The notes: generated by a model from the sequence alone, not told the origin. A stretch of 12,102 bases of DNA from Larix sibirica (GCA_004151065.3 NWUY0300056050.1:8402-20503); one strand, 5' to 3'. Counted from the first letter of the stretch, positions 1 to 8,255 are shown. Translations and numbers: made by a program.

Positions 1-323
1 TATATAATAAAAATAATAATTTAATGTTAAGGTCGTAACTAAGTTAAACATTAAATTGGTGTATGAGATATTTTTTTTATGGGACAATTGACTCTCTCTG
101 TGATTTGATTACTAAAGTTTATTCAAATGTACATACCCTACATCCTCCAGATTTAAATTCATAACTTTCTATAAAAAACACATACATAAATATAAATATA
201 CTCACACCACCAACTTATAATCAAAATATAAATATATATAAATATTTGAAAACATATATATAAAGAGATAAATAATCATATTTTTCGCATTATGTAAGGT
301 GAACGTCAGTCGAAGTTCTCAAT
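1..323. other. AT-rich DNA, no gene
   Basis: This stretch is strongly AT-rich, with simple TA/TAAA runs around 180-265. No reading frame of useful length and no recognisable domain is seen on either strand. Nothing functional can be assigned. Confidence 0.6.
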
Positions 324-345
324 GATGACTTGCACACAAGTCATC
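324..345. repeat. Perfect short hairpin (9-bp stem)
   Basis: GATGACTTG (324-332) and CAAGTCATC (337-345) are perfect reverse complements around a 4-nt CACA loop. It is a clean stem-loop in otherwise low-complexity DNA. Its inner half, GACTTG/CAAGTC, is the same motif found in the inverted pairs at 556-584 and 780-801. There is no T-run after it, so it is not a terminator-like structure. Confidence 0.7.
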
Positions 346-416
346 TCTTGGGTATTTTCGAAGAACTATCTTTCTATTTTTTAATTAATCGTTTTTTAAG
401 TAGAAATAGGTGGTAT

Positions 417-503
417 TTGTTGTCTTATTATTATTAAGAAGATGATGATGCAGGGGATTGCATCATTCAACTTAGTGCCATCTCATCATAATAATAAGAA
501 CAA
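417..503. repeat. Two-level imperfect foldback
   Basis: The outer arms pair 11 bp perfectly (CTTATTATTAT at 424-434 with ATAATAATAAG at 488-498) and extend to TTGTT (417-421) with AACAA (499-503) past a 2-nt bulge. GATGA (441-445) can pair with TCATC (483-487). An alternative inner hairpin pairs ATGATGCA (445-452) with TGCATCAT (459-466) around a 6-nt loop. The overall size is in the range of a small plant miRNA precursor or a foldback element, but the bulges are asymmetric, so no function is assigned. Confidence 0.6.
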
Positions 504-555
504 TAAATTTATTTCTTCGAGATTACTCAAGATTTGTATAATTAGGAATGATGAA

Positions 556-584
556 CAAGTCAAAAAAAAATAAGAGTTGACTTG
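556..584. repeat. Inverted TTGACTTG pair (W-box-like)
   Basis: CAAGTCAA (556-563) and TTGACTTG (577-584) are perfect 8-bp reverse complements with a 13-nt A-rich spacer. TTGAC(C/T) is the known WRKY transcription factor core (W-box). Here two cores face each other. Whether they regulate anything is unknown, because no gene lies nearby. Confidence 0.45.
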
Positions 585-763
585 CTGAGGTCGTGAAGAG
601 GAGTAATGATTCATTATGTGCATGTGGTGGCTTCATTTTATTTTATAAATTTTAGGATATTCGTATTCCCAAGGCTAATAGATACAAACATGTATGCTAA
701 ATAAATGTGAGGTTACCTTTGTTTTTAGTTATCTAATTTATAATGGGATGGGGATCCTTCATC

Positions 764-959
764 TTACGATACTGAGATGTTGACTTTGCATGGCAAGTCA
801 ATGCTTCCTTAGTCAAACAAATATTATGGAAAGATAGAGATGCATGTACAAGGCTATAAGGTTACGATACTGAGATGTTGACTTTGCATGGCAAGTCAAT
901 GCTTCCTTAGTCAAACAAATATTATGGAAAGATAGAAATGCATGTACAAGGTTATAAGG
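764..959. repeat. 98-bp tandem duplication (two copies)
   Basis: Copy 1 (764-861) and copy 2 (862-959) align without gaps and differ at only two positions, G839/A937 and C854/T952, both transitions. The duplication is therefore recent compared with its surroundings. Each copy contains a hairpin with 7-bp arms (TTGACTT 780-786, AAGTCAA 795-801; second copy 878-884, 893-899) and a third TTGACT core on the opposite strand (AGTCAA 811-816 and 909-914). No reading frame runs through it. Confidence 0.92.
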
Positions 960-1874
960 TTATGTTTGTGATAGTTAAATTTGTAGTGAGTTTTTGGTTG
1001 ATAGAGGTTAGTGATTATGGTTGAATAGGTGGTTAAGGTTTTATCAAGATATATGTTCATTGGTTTTTTAATTAAACAATTGATTTGCTACGTGATGATT
1101 TCTTTATAAGTAAATTTGATCAAAAGTTTTGTTAATCAATTTAGATATCAATTGGTTTGATCAAAGTTCTTTTATGGTATATTTTTGGGTGAAAATCATA
1201 CATGATCAACACAAAATCTACACACCACTTTCCTCATTTGTAACAACATTGATTTTCTTTTATTTCAATTATACACTAGTTAAAACTCATTAGATACTTA
1301 GCACCATATGATTGTTATAGATTCTCATAAAAAGGGAATATTCCAATTTAAAAAACAATTTCTAAAGTTCCCACAAATGGACAAGCCATATTATCTAATA
1401 ATTTAGTTAAATTAATGTTATGCAATGTCCACATGATGAAGAAGAGACAAAGTTGATGATTTATTACCAATATGACCACCACCCAAACAAACAATTTACA
1501 CTTGTGGAATCCCAACCACTATTATCATTGAATATTATTATTAAATATGATGATGGAAGTTTCTTATGCAAATATTATTTATTGATTATCATCTAAACAA
1601 CTAGTAATTCCAATTTTGGGTTTGATTTATTTAAATGTATTTCATATCCATAACCTAACAACTCAATCATATGCAAAATACCCTTTCTTTCTTAAAACCT
1701 CGATAGTCCATCATTAATAACCTGCATGAAAATAAGTAATTTTTTTCACAACTCCTCCACAACCAAAGGCTATTATGGTTATTGTTCCAATTGCTTATAC
1801 ATACCCCTACAACATGTATTGTGAAGACTATACCATCTTTTTAACACATGGTTGAATTGTTTCATGTAAATATT
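960..1874. other. AT-rich DNA, no gene seen
   Basis: No long ORF, conserved domain, tRNA or structured repeat was recognised on either strand here. Composition is AT-rich, with occasional CA-rich patches of no obvious meaning. Confidence 0.55.
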
Positions 1875-2222
1875 TTACACATCATATTGCAACATGAGTT
1901 GTCGTTGAACCAAAACATGGAAGAGCCCAAAAAATATGGATATTTTGGAATCCAAAATCACGGAGTTACGTTGGACTATAGCCTCTGTCTCCTCATAATC
2001 CATCTAAGTAGTAGTTGAATCCAAAATCACGGAGTTATGTTGGATATAAACAATTAAGCTGATAATGTTGAGGTTTGAGACAATTTCCATGGCGTGAAGG
2101 AGGGCTAGCCATTCTACTTCATTGTTGGATTTCTTTCCTAGCCCCCATGCAAAGGAGGTAACTATTTTCCCTCTGGAATCAAAGATAATTCCACCCGCAC
2201 CTACCTCCCCTGAATATGAAAA
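1875..2222 (-). pseudogene. LINE RNase H domain remnant
   Basis: The minus-strand frame from 2222 reads through a clear RNase H-like segment: GAGGIIFDSRGKIV, then FAWGLGKKSNNEVEWLALL and HAMEIVSNLNIISLIVY. This is the arrangement of the RNase H domain at the C-terminus of plant non-LTR retrotransposon (LINE) polyproteins, which removes RNA from the RNA-DNA hybrid. The Glu of the NEVEWLALLHAM helix, expected to be catalytic, is present. The first catalytic Asp, normally a few residues upstream of GAGG, is missing because the frame hits a stop at 2223-2225. The GDS motif expected after LIVY is replaced by IQH. A TAG at 2004-2006 and a TAA at 1875-1877 interrupt the frame. Reverse transcriptase and endonuclease are absent, so this is a dead fragment. 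The fold assignment is solid; the exact LINE family is unknown. Confidence 0.85.
1948..2044. repeat. 28-bp direct repeat, 69-bp offset
   Basis: Segments 1948-1975 and 2017-2044 match at 27 of 28 positions (C1969/T2038). The offset of 69 bp is 23 codons, so on the minus strand both copies read the same peptide, NSVILDS, in the RNase H remnant frame. The repeat sits just where the GDS catalytic motif should be, so the duplication or a rearrangement there probably helped destroy the domain. Confidence 0.85.
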
Positions 2223-2822
2223 TCAAACTAAATAACAACTTCAATTTTTTATATTTTAAAAATAAACTTTATATCTATATTATTTACCATAATTTTAATT
2301 AATATAAGTCTTAATTTTATTTTTATTTATGAGCAGTAAGAGTACTAAGAGAGTTTCCCACAAATTGTAATTGTTAAGTAGAATATGATAGATTCTTCTC
2401 CATGGAAAACATGTAGTTTCTCATTTTCAATGTCTTGCCAATACGTGTATGCATATGGTGTAACCTCCGATAATTATATGCATTAATTAGCATCCTCAAA
2501 TTGTTATGAGTAATAATAATCATTTTTTAGTTGTTTATGAAATTTAAATAAGTTTATAAAGAACTTTACTATCTTAAGAGTAACTTTAATTACTATGCAA
2601 CCAAAATAAATATCAAAATATTTTAGATTTGAACATTTATTAAAACCTCTATCATCAAGTGCTTTACAAATGTACCCATAATTAAACTGATCACATCCAA
2701 CTTAACTCAATTTTTAACAACATATAATAATTAGCCAAAATTAATTACAACCAACTCTAGGTTAGTTTTATTAATATGTAATAGTTATTGAAACTAAAAA
2801 ATAAATACTTATTCACTTATAC
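2223..2822. other. AT-rich DNA, no gene seen
   Basis: This region is very AT-rich with frequent stops in all frames. No continuation of the LINE reading frame (reverse transcriptase) was found upstream of the RNase H fragment, so the element is truncated here. No RNA gene was recognised. Confidence 0.55.
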
Positions 2823-2893
2823 TTTTTTTTTGTTGACAAGTGGTAGTACCCCCTGACTAGCAGGGTTCGCCATTGGCCGAGAGACCANTGGTT
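2823..2893. mobile_element. Possible SINE-like fragment with pol III box motifs
   Basis: A T9 run (2823-2831) is followed by a sharply GC-richer island. On the plus strand TTGACAAGTGG (2833-2843) resembles a pol III A box, and GGTTCG (2864-2869) matches the core of a B box about 30 nt further on. CCCTG (2851-2855) and CAGGG (2861-2865) form a 5-bp stem between them. This order suggests a tRNA-derived SINE head or tRNA-like relic. Alternatively, read on the minus strand, the T9 is a poly(A) tail ending a retroposed fragment. The island contains the only ambiguous base of the window (N at 2888). It cannot fold as a complete tRNA. Confidence 0.35.
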
Positions 2894-3770
2894 TTAAATT
2901 TTTATTTTATGAGTTGATATGATTTTCTTAGTTACTTTTTATTTTAATAACATAATGTTACGATATTTGACAACATCTTCCCTATATTGAATTATAAAGC
3001 AGCTAATTACTCACAATGCAATTATTATTTCTTTTTTATTTTAATTAAAAAAATATAATTCAACAATAAAAATAATAATTTATTTATTAAAAATCAATAT
3101 ATAAATATTTAAACAAATAATTAAATATAAATATCAACTATATAAAAATGTACTCATACCATGATAAAATGCTTATGTTATTGACCTTTCATAGATAGTA
3201 TCACTTCTCTTTAGACCTATTATAATGCTTCTCTTACACTTACAAAAACAAAGGTAATTTCACTTTATTGTAGTTTAAATGATCTTTATTTTCCACTTTG
3301 GACAAAATCTACCGTGGCAATCTTTGGCATACCCTCTTATTCTTTGGACAAGGATTTGGTCACAAACCATGTGAAGTAAGGCAAAGTGAAGAATTTTGTA
3401 TCCACCTTTTGTTATTTGTATATATTACTTAATGCCATGTTGGTTAAAGATCCTCCTTTTAAAGCCTTCAAAGATAAAGAATACAACCAAGTACTTTCTT
3501 TTGGCATCCATGGTTACATAGATCACTTCATATTATAAATGTGTTGCTCTAAAGGAACACACCCGCTTGTCCCCCCTGACATCATGCAAATTATTATATA
3601 ATAACTTAATGAGCGAACACCTAGAGTTTAATGTGTCATGTGAAAAGAACACTTTGAGTTTGATGCTTCACGTCGAAGATGTAGACTAAGAAAATAGATG
3701 GTGGAAAGGAAAGGAACTTTGGGGAAATTGAAGATAATGATAAACTATGAGTAATAGCCATTGTATAAGC
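2894..3770. other. AT-rich DNA, no gene seen
   Basis: No conserved coding signal was found. Small foldbacks such as GTGTT (3541-3545) with AACAC (3556-3560) occur but are unremarkable. A minus-strand ORF over 3636-3845 has low-complexity composition and runs into the adjacent tandem repeat, so it is not called as a gene. Confidence 0.5.
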
Positions 3771-4066
3771 AATTAGGATAACCAAAAATGTTATGTTGGT
3801 TGGTTGTTTTGATGGAGCTTTTATTCCAAATAAATGGAGTAACAAAAAAAATGTTAGATTGGTTGTTTTGATGGAGTTTTTATTCTAAATAAATAGAGCT
3901 TTTATTTCAAATAAGTAATCAGGATAACAAAAAATGTTATGTTGTTTTGATGGAATTGTTTTGACGGAGCTTTTATTCCAAATAAATGGAGTAACCAAAA
4001 ATGTTATGTTGGTTGTTTTGATAGAGCTTTTATTCCAAATAAATAGAGCTTTTATTTCAAATAAAA
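3771..4066. repeat. Degenerate tandem array, two 146-bp blocks
   Basis: Four imperfect copies of a unit of roughly 65-75 bp start near 3777, 3840, 3922 and 3991. Each contains variants of AAAAATGTTATGTTGG, TTGTTTTGATGGAGC and TTTTATTCCAAATAAAT. Copies 2 and 4 carry an extra AGAGCTTTTATTTCAAATAA tail that copies 1 and 3 lack, so the array is best read as two higher-order blocks offset by 146 bp (AGGATA at 3775 and 3921). A minus-strand ORF across it (3885-4076) is just the translated repeat, with ALFIWNKSS appearing repeatedly. Confidence 0.85.
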
Positions 4067-5798
4067 TTAATGTCATTTGATTCCCCTACCCCATATAATG
4101 GTTATGAGAAAAGTCCACTTAATGTTGTCTTATATCTTTTACATGTTTGGCGCCGGGAAACATAAGGTAAGTGAGAAGGGTGCATAATTTTACAGTGGAT
4201 AGAAGGAAAAATGAGGTGTGAACATTAAGGTCTTTAGGAAAATTGTGAAATTTTGTGGTAGTTGTTGGAGGAGACTTGGAAAGGTGATAATTATTCAAAG
4301 AATTTAGTGGAGGTTGTGGAGTTGATGAGCTCAATTAGAGTAGGTGGTGAGGTGTCAATGTTATATAAGAGTTATATCATGTTGTGTTCTTGTATGATGC
4401 CTTCTTGCACAAAATGTCAGGAGCTTTGATGTTCAACACAAAGTTGATATTGTATAGTGGATTTTTGAGATAACAACTTGGTCATTGCTTCTTATCCTCA
4501 AGAACTATCAGTAATGGTGTTACATTGGGCCTAGCTTTTGCAAAAGGTCTCTAACCATTATTTGGACAAGGTGGGTAGGAGAAATCCAATGACCTACAAG
4601 GCATGCTTTTGCTAATGAAGCTTATAGGTCACAATGGAGCTCCAAACAAAATTATTGAGATGTTGTAAAGTTATCCAACATTATGTCATTAACTTCAAGG
4701 ACAAAAGAAGTTTCTCAAAGGTTCATGTCTTGGTGCACATATGGTGGACCACGTCCTATTGTTATGTCATGTAATATTATAGGTAGGGACATGTCTTATT
4801 CAATAAATAAGTTTCATGGGCCATGGCATTGATGATCGAGATGAATTAGTCAATTATGATTGTGAGAGCATGTTGAAAGTGACCTATTTCATCATGATAA
4901 AATTCTATGTGAGTTTTGTACAAGTTGGTGATGGTGGTAGCTAGGTGGTCAAGGAGTACTCTATTCTCCTATAAGAGATCCTACTTTGTATTATGCTAAA
5001 CACACCTATGCAAATGAAGCAAGAGTAGAGGGATAGGAAGATTGAGCCATACACTTCTCTAAATTTGTGTTCTACATGTAGTGTGTGGAAAATTATGCTT
5101 GTCGACATGCCTAAAGCTTAGTAATATGGTGCTTAGTGGAACATAGTGACTCTATAAGTATACAGACTCTTGCTCAACATGACATAGCTATTGTTGTGAG
5201 ATGAGGTGATGTCATTGTAAATTAGGGTGCTTGAATAATGTCTCCCATGTCATACAAATCCATTGGAGTGTGAGAGTCTTCTTGAGCATTATGATGGTGC
5301 CCAAACTAACATCAAAATTTATTAACTCCAAAAGATTGCCTTCTTCAATGGAGTGACAAAGATGGAGGCTAAAAGTGTCTAGATGGTTGAGGGGCATGAC
5401 AATGGTTAATGGAGGCAAGACAAGGGGCCAATAATGGTCAACTATGTAAAATAGGTGATGCTTGTGGTGGTCTAGGGATGGTGTTACACAACATGGTGCC
5501 CAGGGTCAAGCAACTGTAAATGGGCATGAGTATTCAATGTATGCATTGAGAGAATGTTGGCCAATAGGTGTTATTAGGTGGCTGTACTTTCTAAGGGATT
5601 AGTGGAAATACAACGATAAAAGTGGAACCAAGCACAAGAGTAGGATAGAGTGCAACACCACGAGTTTCAAGGAAGATGTAGTGTGTTGATCTCTAGGATC
5701 TCTTCTAAGTGGAGGTGTAGGTTCAAAGTGTTGCATCAATGATCATTAGGACCAAAATACTATTCATTTAAAGCAAAAATCATCAATTCTTAGAGTTG
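4067..5798. other. Unclassified degenerate DNA, less AT-rich
   Basis: Composition shifts to a TGG/GTGG-rich, less AT-rich sequence unlike the flanks, as in an old transposon interior or LTR. I could not identify a protein domain in any frame; minus-strand ORFs at 4119-4334 and 5212-5418 show no recognised motif. One GC-rich landmark, TGGCGCCG (4148-4155), matches the start of the tRNA-Asp-type primer binding site used by some plant Ty3 elements, but the match breaks off afterwards. The region ends at the CACTA-like terminus at 5799. Confidence 0.4.
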
Positions 5799-5915
5799 CA
5801 ATACTAGGAAAACACTTTCTAGCGGAGGTTTTTGCAGAACCTCTCCAATAAATGTCTCATTTATCCATTTATACTGGAGGCTTCTAGTGGAGGTGGGTGA
5901 ATAAAGGTTTTAAAG
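5799..5915 (+). mobile_element. CACTA-like transposon terminus
   Basis: CAATACTAGGAAAAC (5799-5813) closely resembles the plant CACTA-superfamily terminal inverted repeat, which typically starts CACTACTAGAAAAA. It is followed by AGCGGAGGTTTTT (5821-5833) and AACCTC (5838-5843), a 6-bp stem of the kind found in the subterminal repeats where the transposase binds. A second subterminal copy, CTAGTGGAGG (5884-5893), matches CTAGCGGAGG (5819-5828). No TNPD/TNP2 transposase and no matching right end were found, so only one degenerate end is supported. The first bases differ from canonical CACTA, consistent with decay. Confidence 0.6.
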
Positions 5916-6447
5916 AAGGTTTTTTTTATCAATGCACTTAAATTATTATTCTACTTTGATGCGCTAAACATAAATAGGCACCAATGCTCTAAATAACACA
6001 ACACACCAATATCAAAATACCCAATTTTCTTGTCGAAAAAATATATATATAGTTTTATTTTGCATGAAATAACTAATCGATGTTCCACAAGGGTATAAAC
6101 ACCCTAGTATGATCTTCATATATTAGCATCCTAGTGCGTCATCATACATAAAGCATTGACTCACTATAAAAAAATTTATTAATAAAAAATCAGCTTTTAT
6201 TTTTGAAAATTAAAAAAGGACACTGGTGCGCTTTCATTTCCAAAAACCTTGAGAGCGTATATCTATATGCCACACCAACTAAACGATTAAAAAAAAATAT
6301 TGCATTTTTAACAATTTATCAACGTGCCCAAATGTTAAAAGTGCACATGGGCGGATGAAAATACATAAAACATTGACCTATGATAAAATATTTAAAAATT
6401 AAAAGTCATTTAAAAAAAATATGAGTCGGCGCGTTTTAGTTTACACA

Positions 6448-6461
6448 ATGCACATGTGCAT
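6448..6461. repeat. 14-bp perfect palindrome
   Basis: ATGCACATGTGCAT is its own reverse complement. It belongs to the GTGCAC motif family of the surrounding repeat array. Confidence 0.8.
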
Positions 6462-6670
6462 ATATGTATAAGGCACACCGGATGTGCAAATAAAATTATG
6501 GTTCCAAGTAATAATTTTTTATTTTTATTTTATAGTTTTAATCTTTTATTAGTGCACATGTAGAATACAACCACCCCGGTGCGCCTATATATACACAAAG
6601 CATCAACTAGCAATTTTTTTTTTCAATGTACAATAGGTTTTTATTTTAAAATTTAACATAGGATCTAGAC

Positions 6671-6688
6671 TGTTTGTATGTACAAACA
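6671..6688. repeat. 8-bp inverted repeat, 2-nt loop
   Basis: TGTTTGTA and TACAAACA pair perfectly around TG. It lies within the third of the ~220-bp repeat units. Confidence 0.75.
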
Positions 6689-7077
6689 ACCCCAACGCAT
6701 AATGAGGTAGATAGAGCACTGGATAAGTAAAAATGTTGACCCACTTTTACCCCTTCACCAATGCGCCTAAATAACACACACGCACCGATGTGCACATCTA
6801 TTAAGCGCACCAAGGTAGGGAAAAAAAAATTACCAAATGCAATTTCATTTTCTCAACTTCTACAATTCTCTAGACCACCTAAACACCGATGCACACCCTC
6901 TTGGATTGGTTGCGCCATCATTAGTGTTGTTTATAACCTATTCGATTCCTCTTGTGGTTGGATTATGGTTGTGCATTTTGATTATGTGGCAACCATGCCT
7001 CCTTGGTGTAGAAGAGACTAGTTAAACTCTTTATTACCTCCTCATTTACATTCCAATGGATTAAAATGTAAAATTCA

Positions 7078-7819
7078 CCTTTAATTTTTTATTTTTTTGA
7101 ATTTAAAAAATATACGTAGTGTGGTTGATTTCTTCAGCTCGCACCAAAAAGTTTGGTGTTCCTTGTAAATACACAGGGAGAACCAAACGTAGTGCTTAAA
7201 TTTAAAACCAAATCACACCATTAACTGTGCATTATTATTATAACACATTGTAATGATATTTTAAAATCTCCACTTAATAGCAGTGCAGTATATTGGATAT
7301 TCCTCATTGGGGTTGATACATTATTGTACTCTATGCATTATTTATGGTGCACCACTATTTTAGTAGCGCATCAATCTACACATGGTGATAAAAAATCAAA
7401 AAAATGTGTGTGATTATGATAAGTGCATCGGTATTGTCGGTGCATGCACAAATAGTGCCATTGCACTTTAGTAAAGATGCACCATAAGGATTTTTGACTG
7501 TTTTATCCATAATCTCAATGCACCGTTAAAACCACTACACATCATTGGTAGTGCATAGAGTACAATAACCCACTGTCTATGTTGTGAATTGTACAATATA
7601 CTGCACTACCAACTTGTGGAGATTTTAAAATATGAAACATGTGCATTCTAATATTAACACACCATACATGATGCGATGCGAATCTAACAATTAATCACAG
7701 GGAATGTTGCATAGGATGTATTTACTCACATCATGATCAGTGGGTCCATAGTGATCTGCATTAGTAAGTGGAATTTTTTGTTTTATTCAAAAATCTCAAT
7801 GTGCCTATAAAAAATAAGG
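7078..7819. repeat. Long imperfect palindrome (~316-bp arms)
   Basis: Paired blocks map onto one axis between 7444 and 7445. ATATTTTAAAATCTCCAC (7256-7273) pairs with 7616-7633. AGTGCAGTATATTG (7282-7295) pairs with 7594-7607. TTATTGTACTCTATGCA (7321-7337) pairs with 7552-7568. GCGCATCAA (7366-7374) pairs with 7515-7523 with two mismatches. In all four the coordinates sum to exactly 14889. Further out, GTAAATACA (7165-7173) with 7717-7725 and TTTTTGAAT (7094-7102) with 7785-7793 are off by only 1-2 nt, and a looser pair lies at 7078-7092/7807-7819. At the centre is TGCATGCA (7441-7448). A transcript would fold into a long hairpin. This is a foldback element or an inverted duplication; no coding potential was seen. 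Confidence 0.88.
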
Positions 7820-7995
7820 CACTGTTAACGGTGTGTTAGTGTTTTATAGGTGGTCGGGTTTTAAACAAAAACAAAAATTTCAAATACATTGGATCAATGT
7901 AGACTGGTCAGGACACACCGAATATGGAGTGCATTATTGTTGATGCACCATAATAAACACGCACCGATTTTAGTCACAAAACCCACCACAATTGT

Positions 7996-8121
7996 AGTGC
8001 AATGTAGTATTTTGTGCACACCGTGTTTGGTGCATTAGGTATTTGTACACAAGGTTAGCGGTGCGTTAGGTATTTTTATGCATAGATAATGGTGCATTAC
8101 TATTTTTAAGGCACATCGATG
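7996..8121 (+). repeat. 31-bp tandem repeat, GGTGC(G/A)TTAG family
   Basis: Three units of exactly 31 bp begin at 8029, 8060 and 8091 with GGTGCATTAGGTATTTG, GGTGCGTTAGGTATTTT and GGTGCATTACTATTTTT. A fourth, more diverged unit of about 33 bp precedes them (7996-8028, AGTGCAATGTAGTATTTTG). The units resemble the reverse-oriented motifs near 6757-6811, so they may form the right-hand subterminal array of the repeat block. Confidence 0.75.
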
Positions 8122-8189
8122 ACATTTTTTGTTGCAAAAAAAATTTATATTTAAATAAATAAAATGGTCATTTAATACATTTTTTAATG

Positions 8190-8229
8190 ATATATGTGTG
8201 TGTGTGCGCGCGCGCGCATGCACGTGCAC
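8190..8229. repeat. 40-bp alternating purine-pyrimidine tract
   Basis: From A8190 to C8229 every step alternates purine and pyrimidine without a break: a TA/TG part, then a CG run, then ATGCACGTGCAC. Such tracts, especially with CG and TG steps, are the classic sequence for left-handed Z-DNA under negative supercoiling. It includes a palindromic CACGTG (8221-8226), the G-box core bound by plant bZIP/bHLH factors. It lies about 37 bp upstream of the first candidate start of the degenerate gene at 8266. Confidence 0.85.
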
Positions 8230-8255
8230 CTAATCATTGTTGTGTGTTAATCAGG

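Larger units (their letters stand above)
5930..7077. repeat. Degenerate repeat array with GCACCG/GGTGCG motifs
   Basis: This stretch is built of diverged repeats rather than genes. ACATAAAGCATTGAC (6146-6160), ACATAAAACATTGAC (6363-6377) and ACACAAAGCATCAAC (6593-6607) are three copies spaced 217 and 230 bp apart, each followed by AT-rich DNA and each near a GTGCGC/GTGCAC motif. Around 6757-6811 the motifs appear in reverse orientation (ATGCGCC, CGCACCG, GCGCACC), opposite to the array at 8029-8121. A plus-strand ORF at 6761-7021 is not coding; its N-terminal third is translated repeat. The pattern suggests subterminal or internal repeats of a DNA transposon. Confidence 0.55.

Noticed and set aside
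2832-2893. A genuine tRNA gene
   Set aside because: Box-like motifs are present, but there is no acceptor stem, no full cloverleaf and no anticodon loop of the right size.
3771-4066. CRISPR array
   Set aside because: Repeats are long, diverged and directly abutting, without unique spacers, and the DNA is plant-like.
3885-4076. Minus-strand ORF of 63 codons
   Set aside because: It is a translation of the tandem repeat; the same peptide phrases recur, so openness is due to the repeat unit and not to coding selection.
4119-4334. Minus-strand ORF with a Ser/Pro/Thr-rich start
   Set aside because: It begins at a TTG, shows no domain, and has no supporting frame upstream or downstream.
5212-5418. 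Minus-strand ORF of 68 codons
   Set aside because: No recognised motif, and flanking sequence in the same frame is closed; length is within chance for this composition.
6761-7021. Plus-strand ORF of 86 codons (and an overlapping 62-codon frame)
   Set aside because: It starts inside the GCACCG repeat array and has no domain; two overlapping frames are both open, which suggests chance.
8035-8229. Minus-strand ORF with a His/Ala/Arg-rich start
   Set aside because: The start is the translated TG/CG microsatellite and the rest is the 31-bp tandem repeat.
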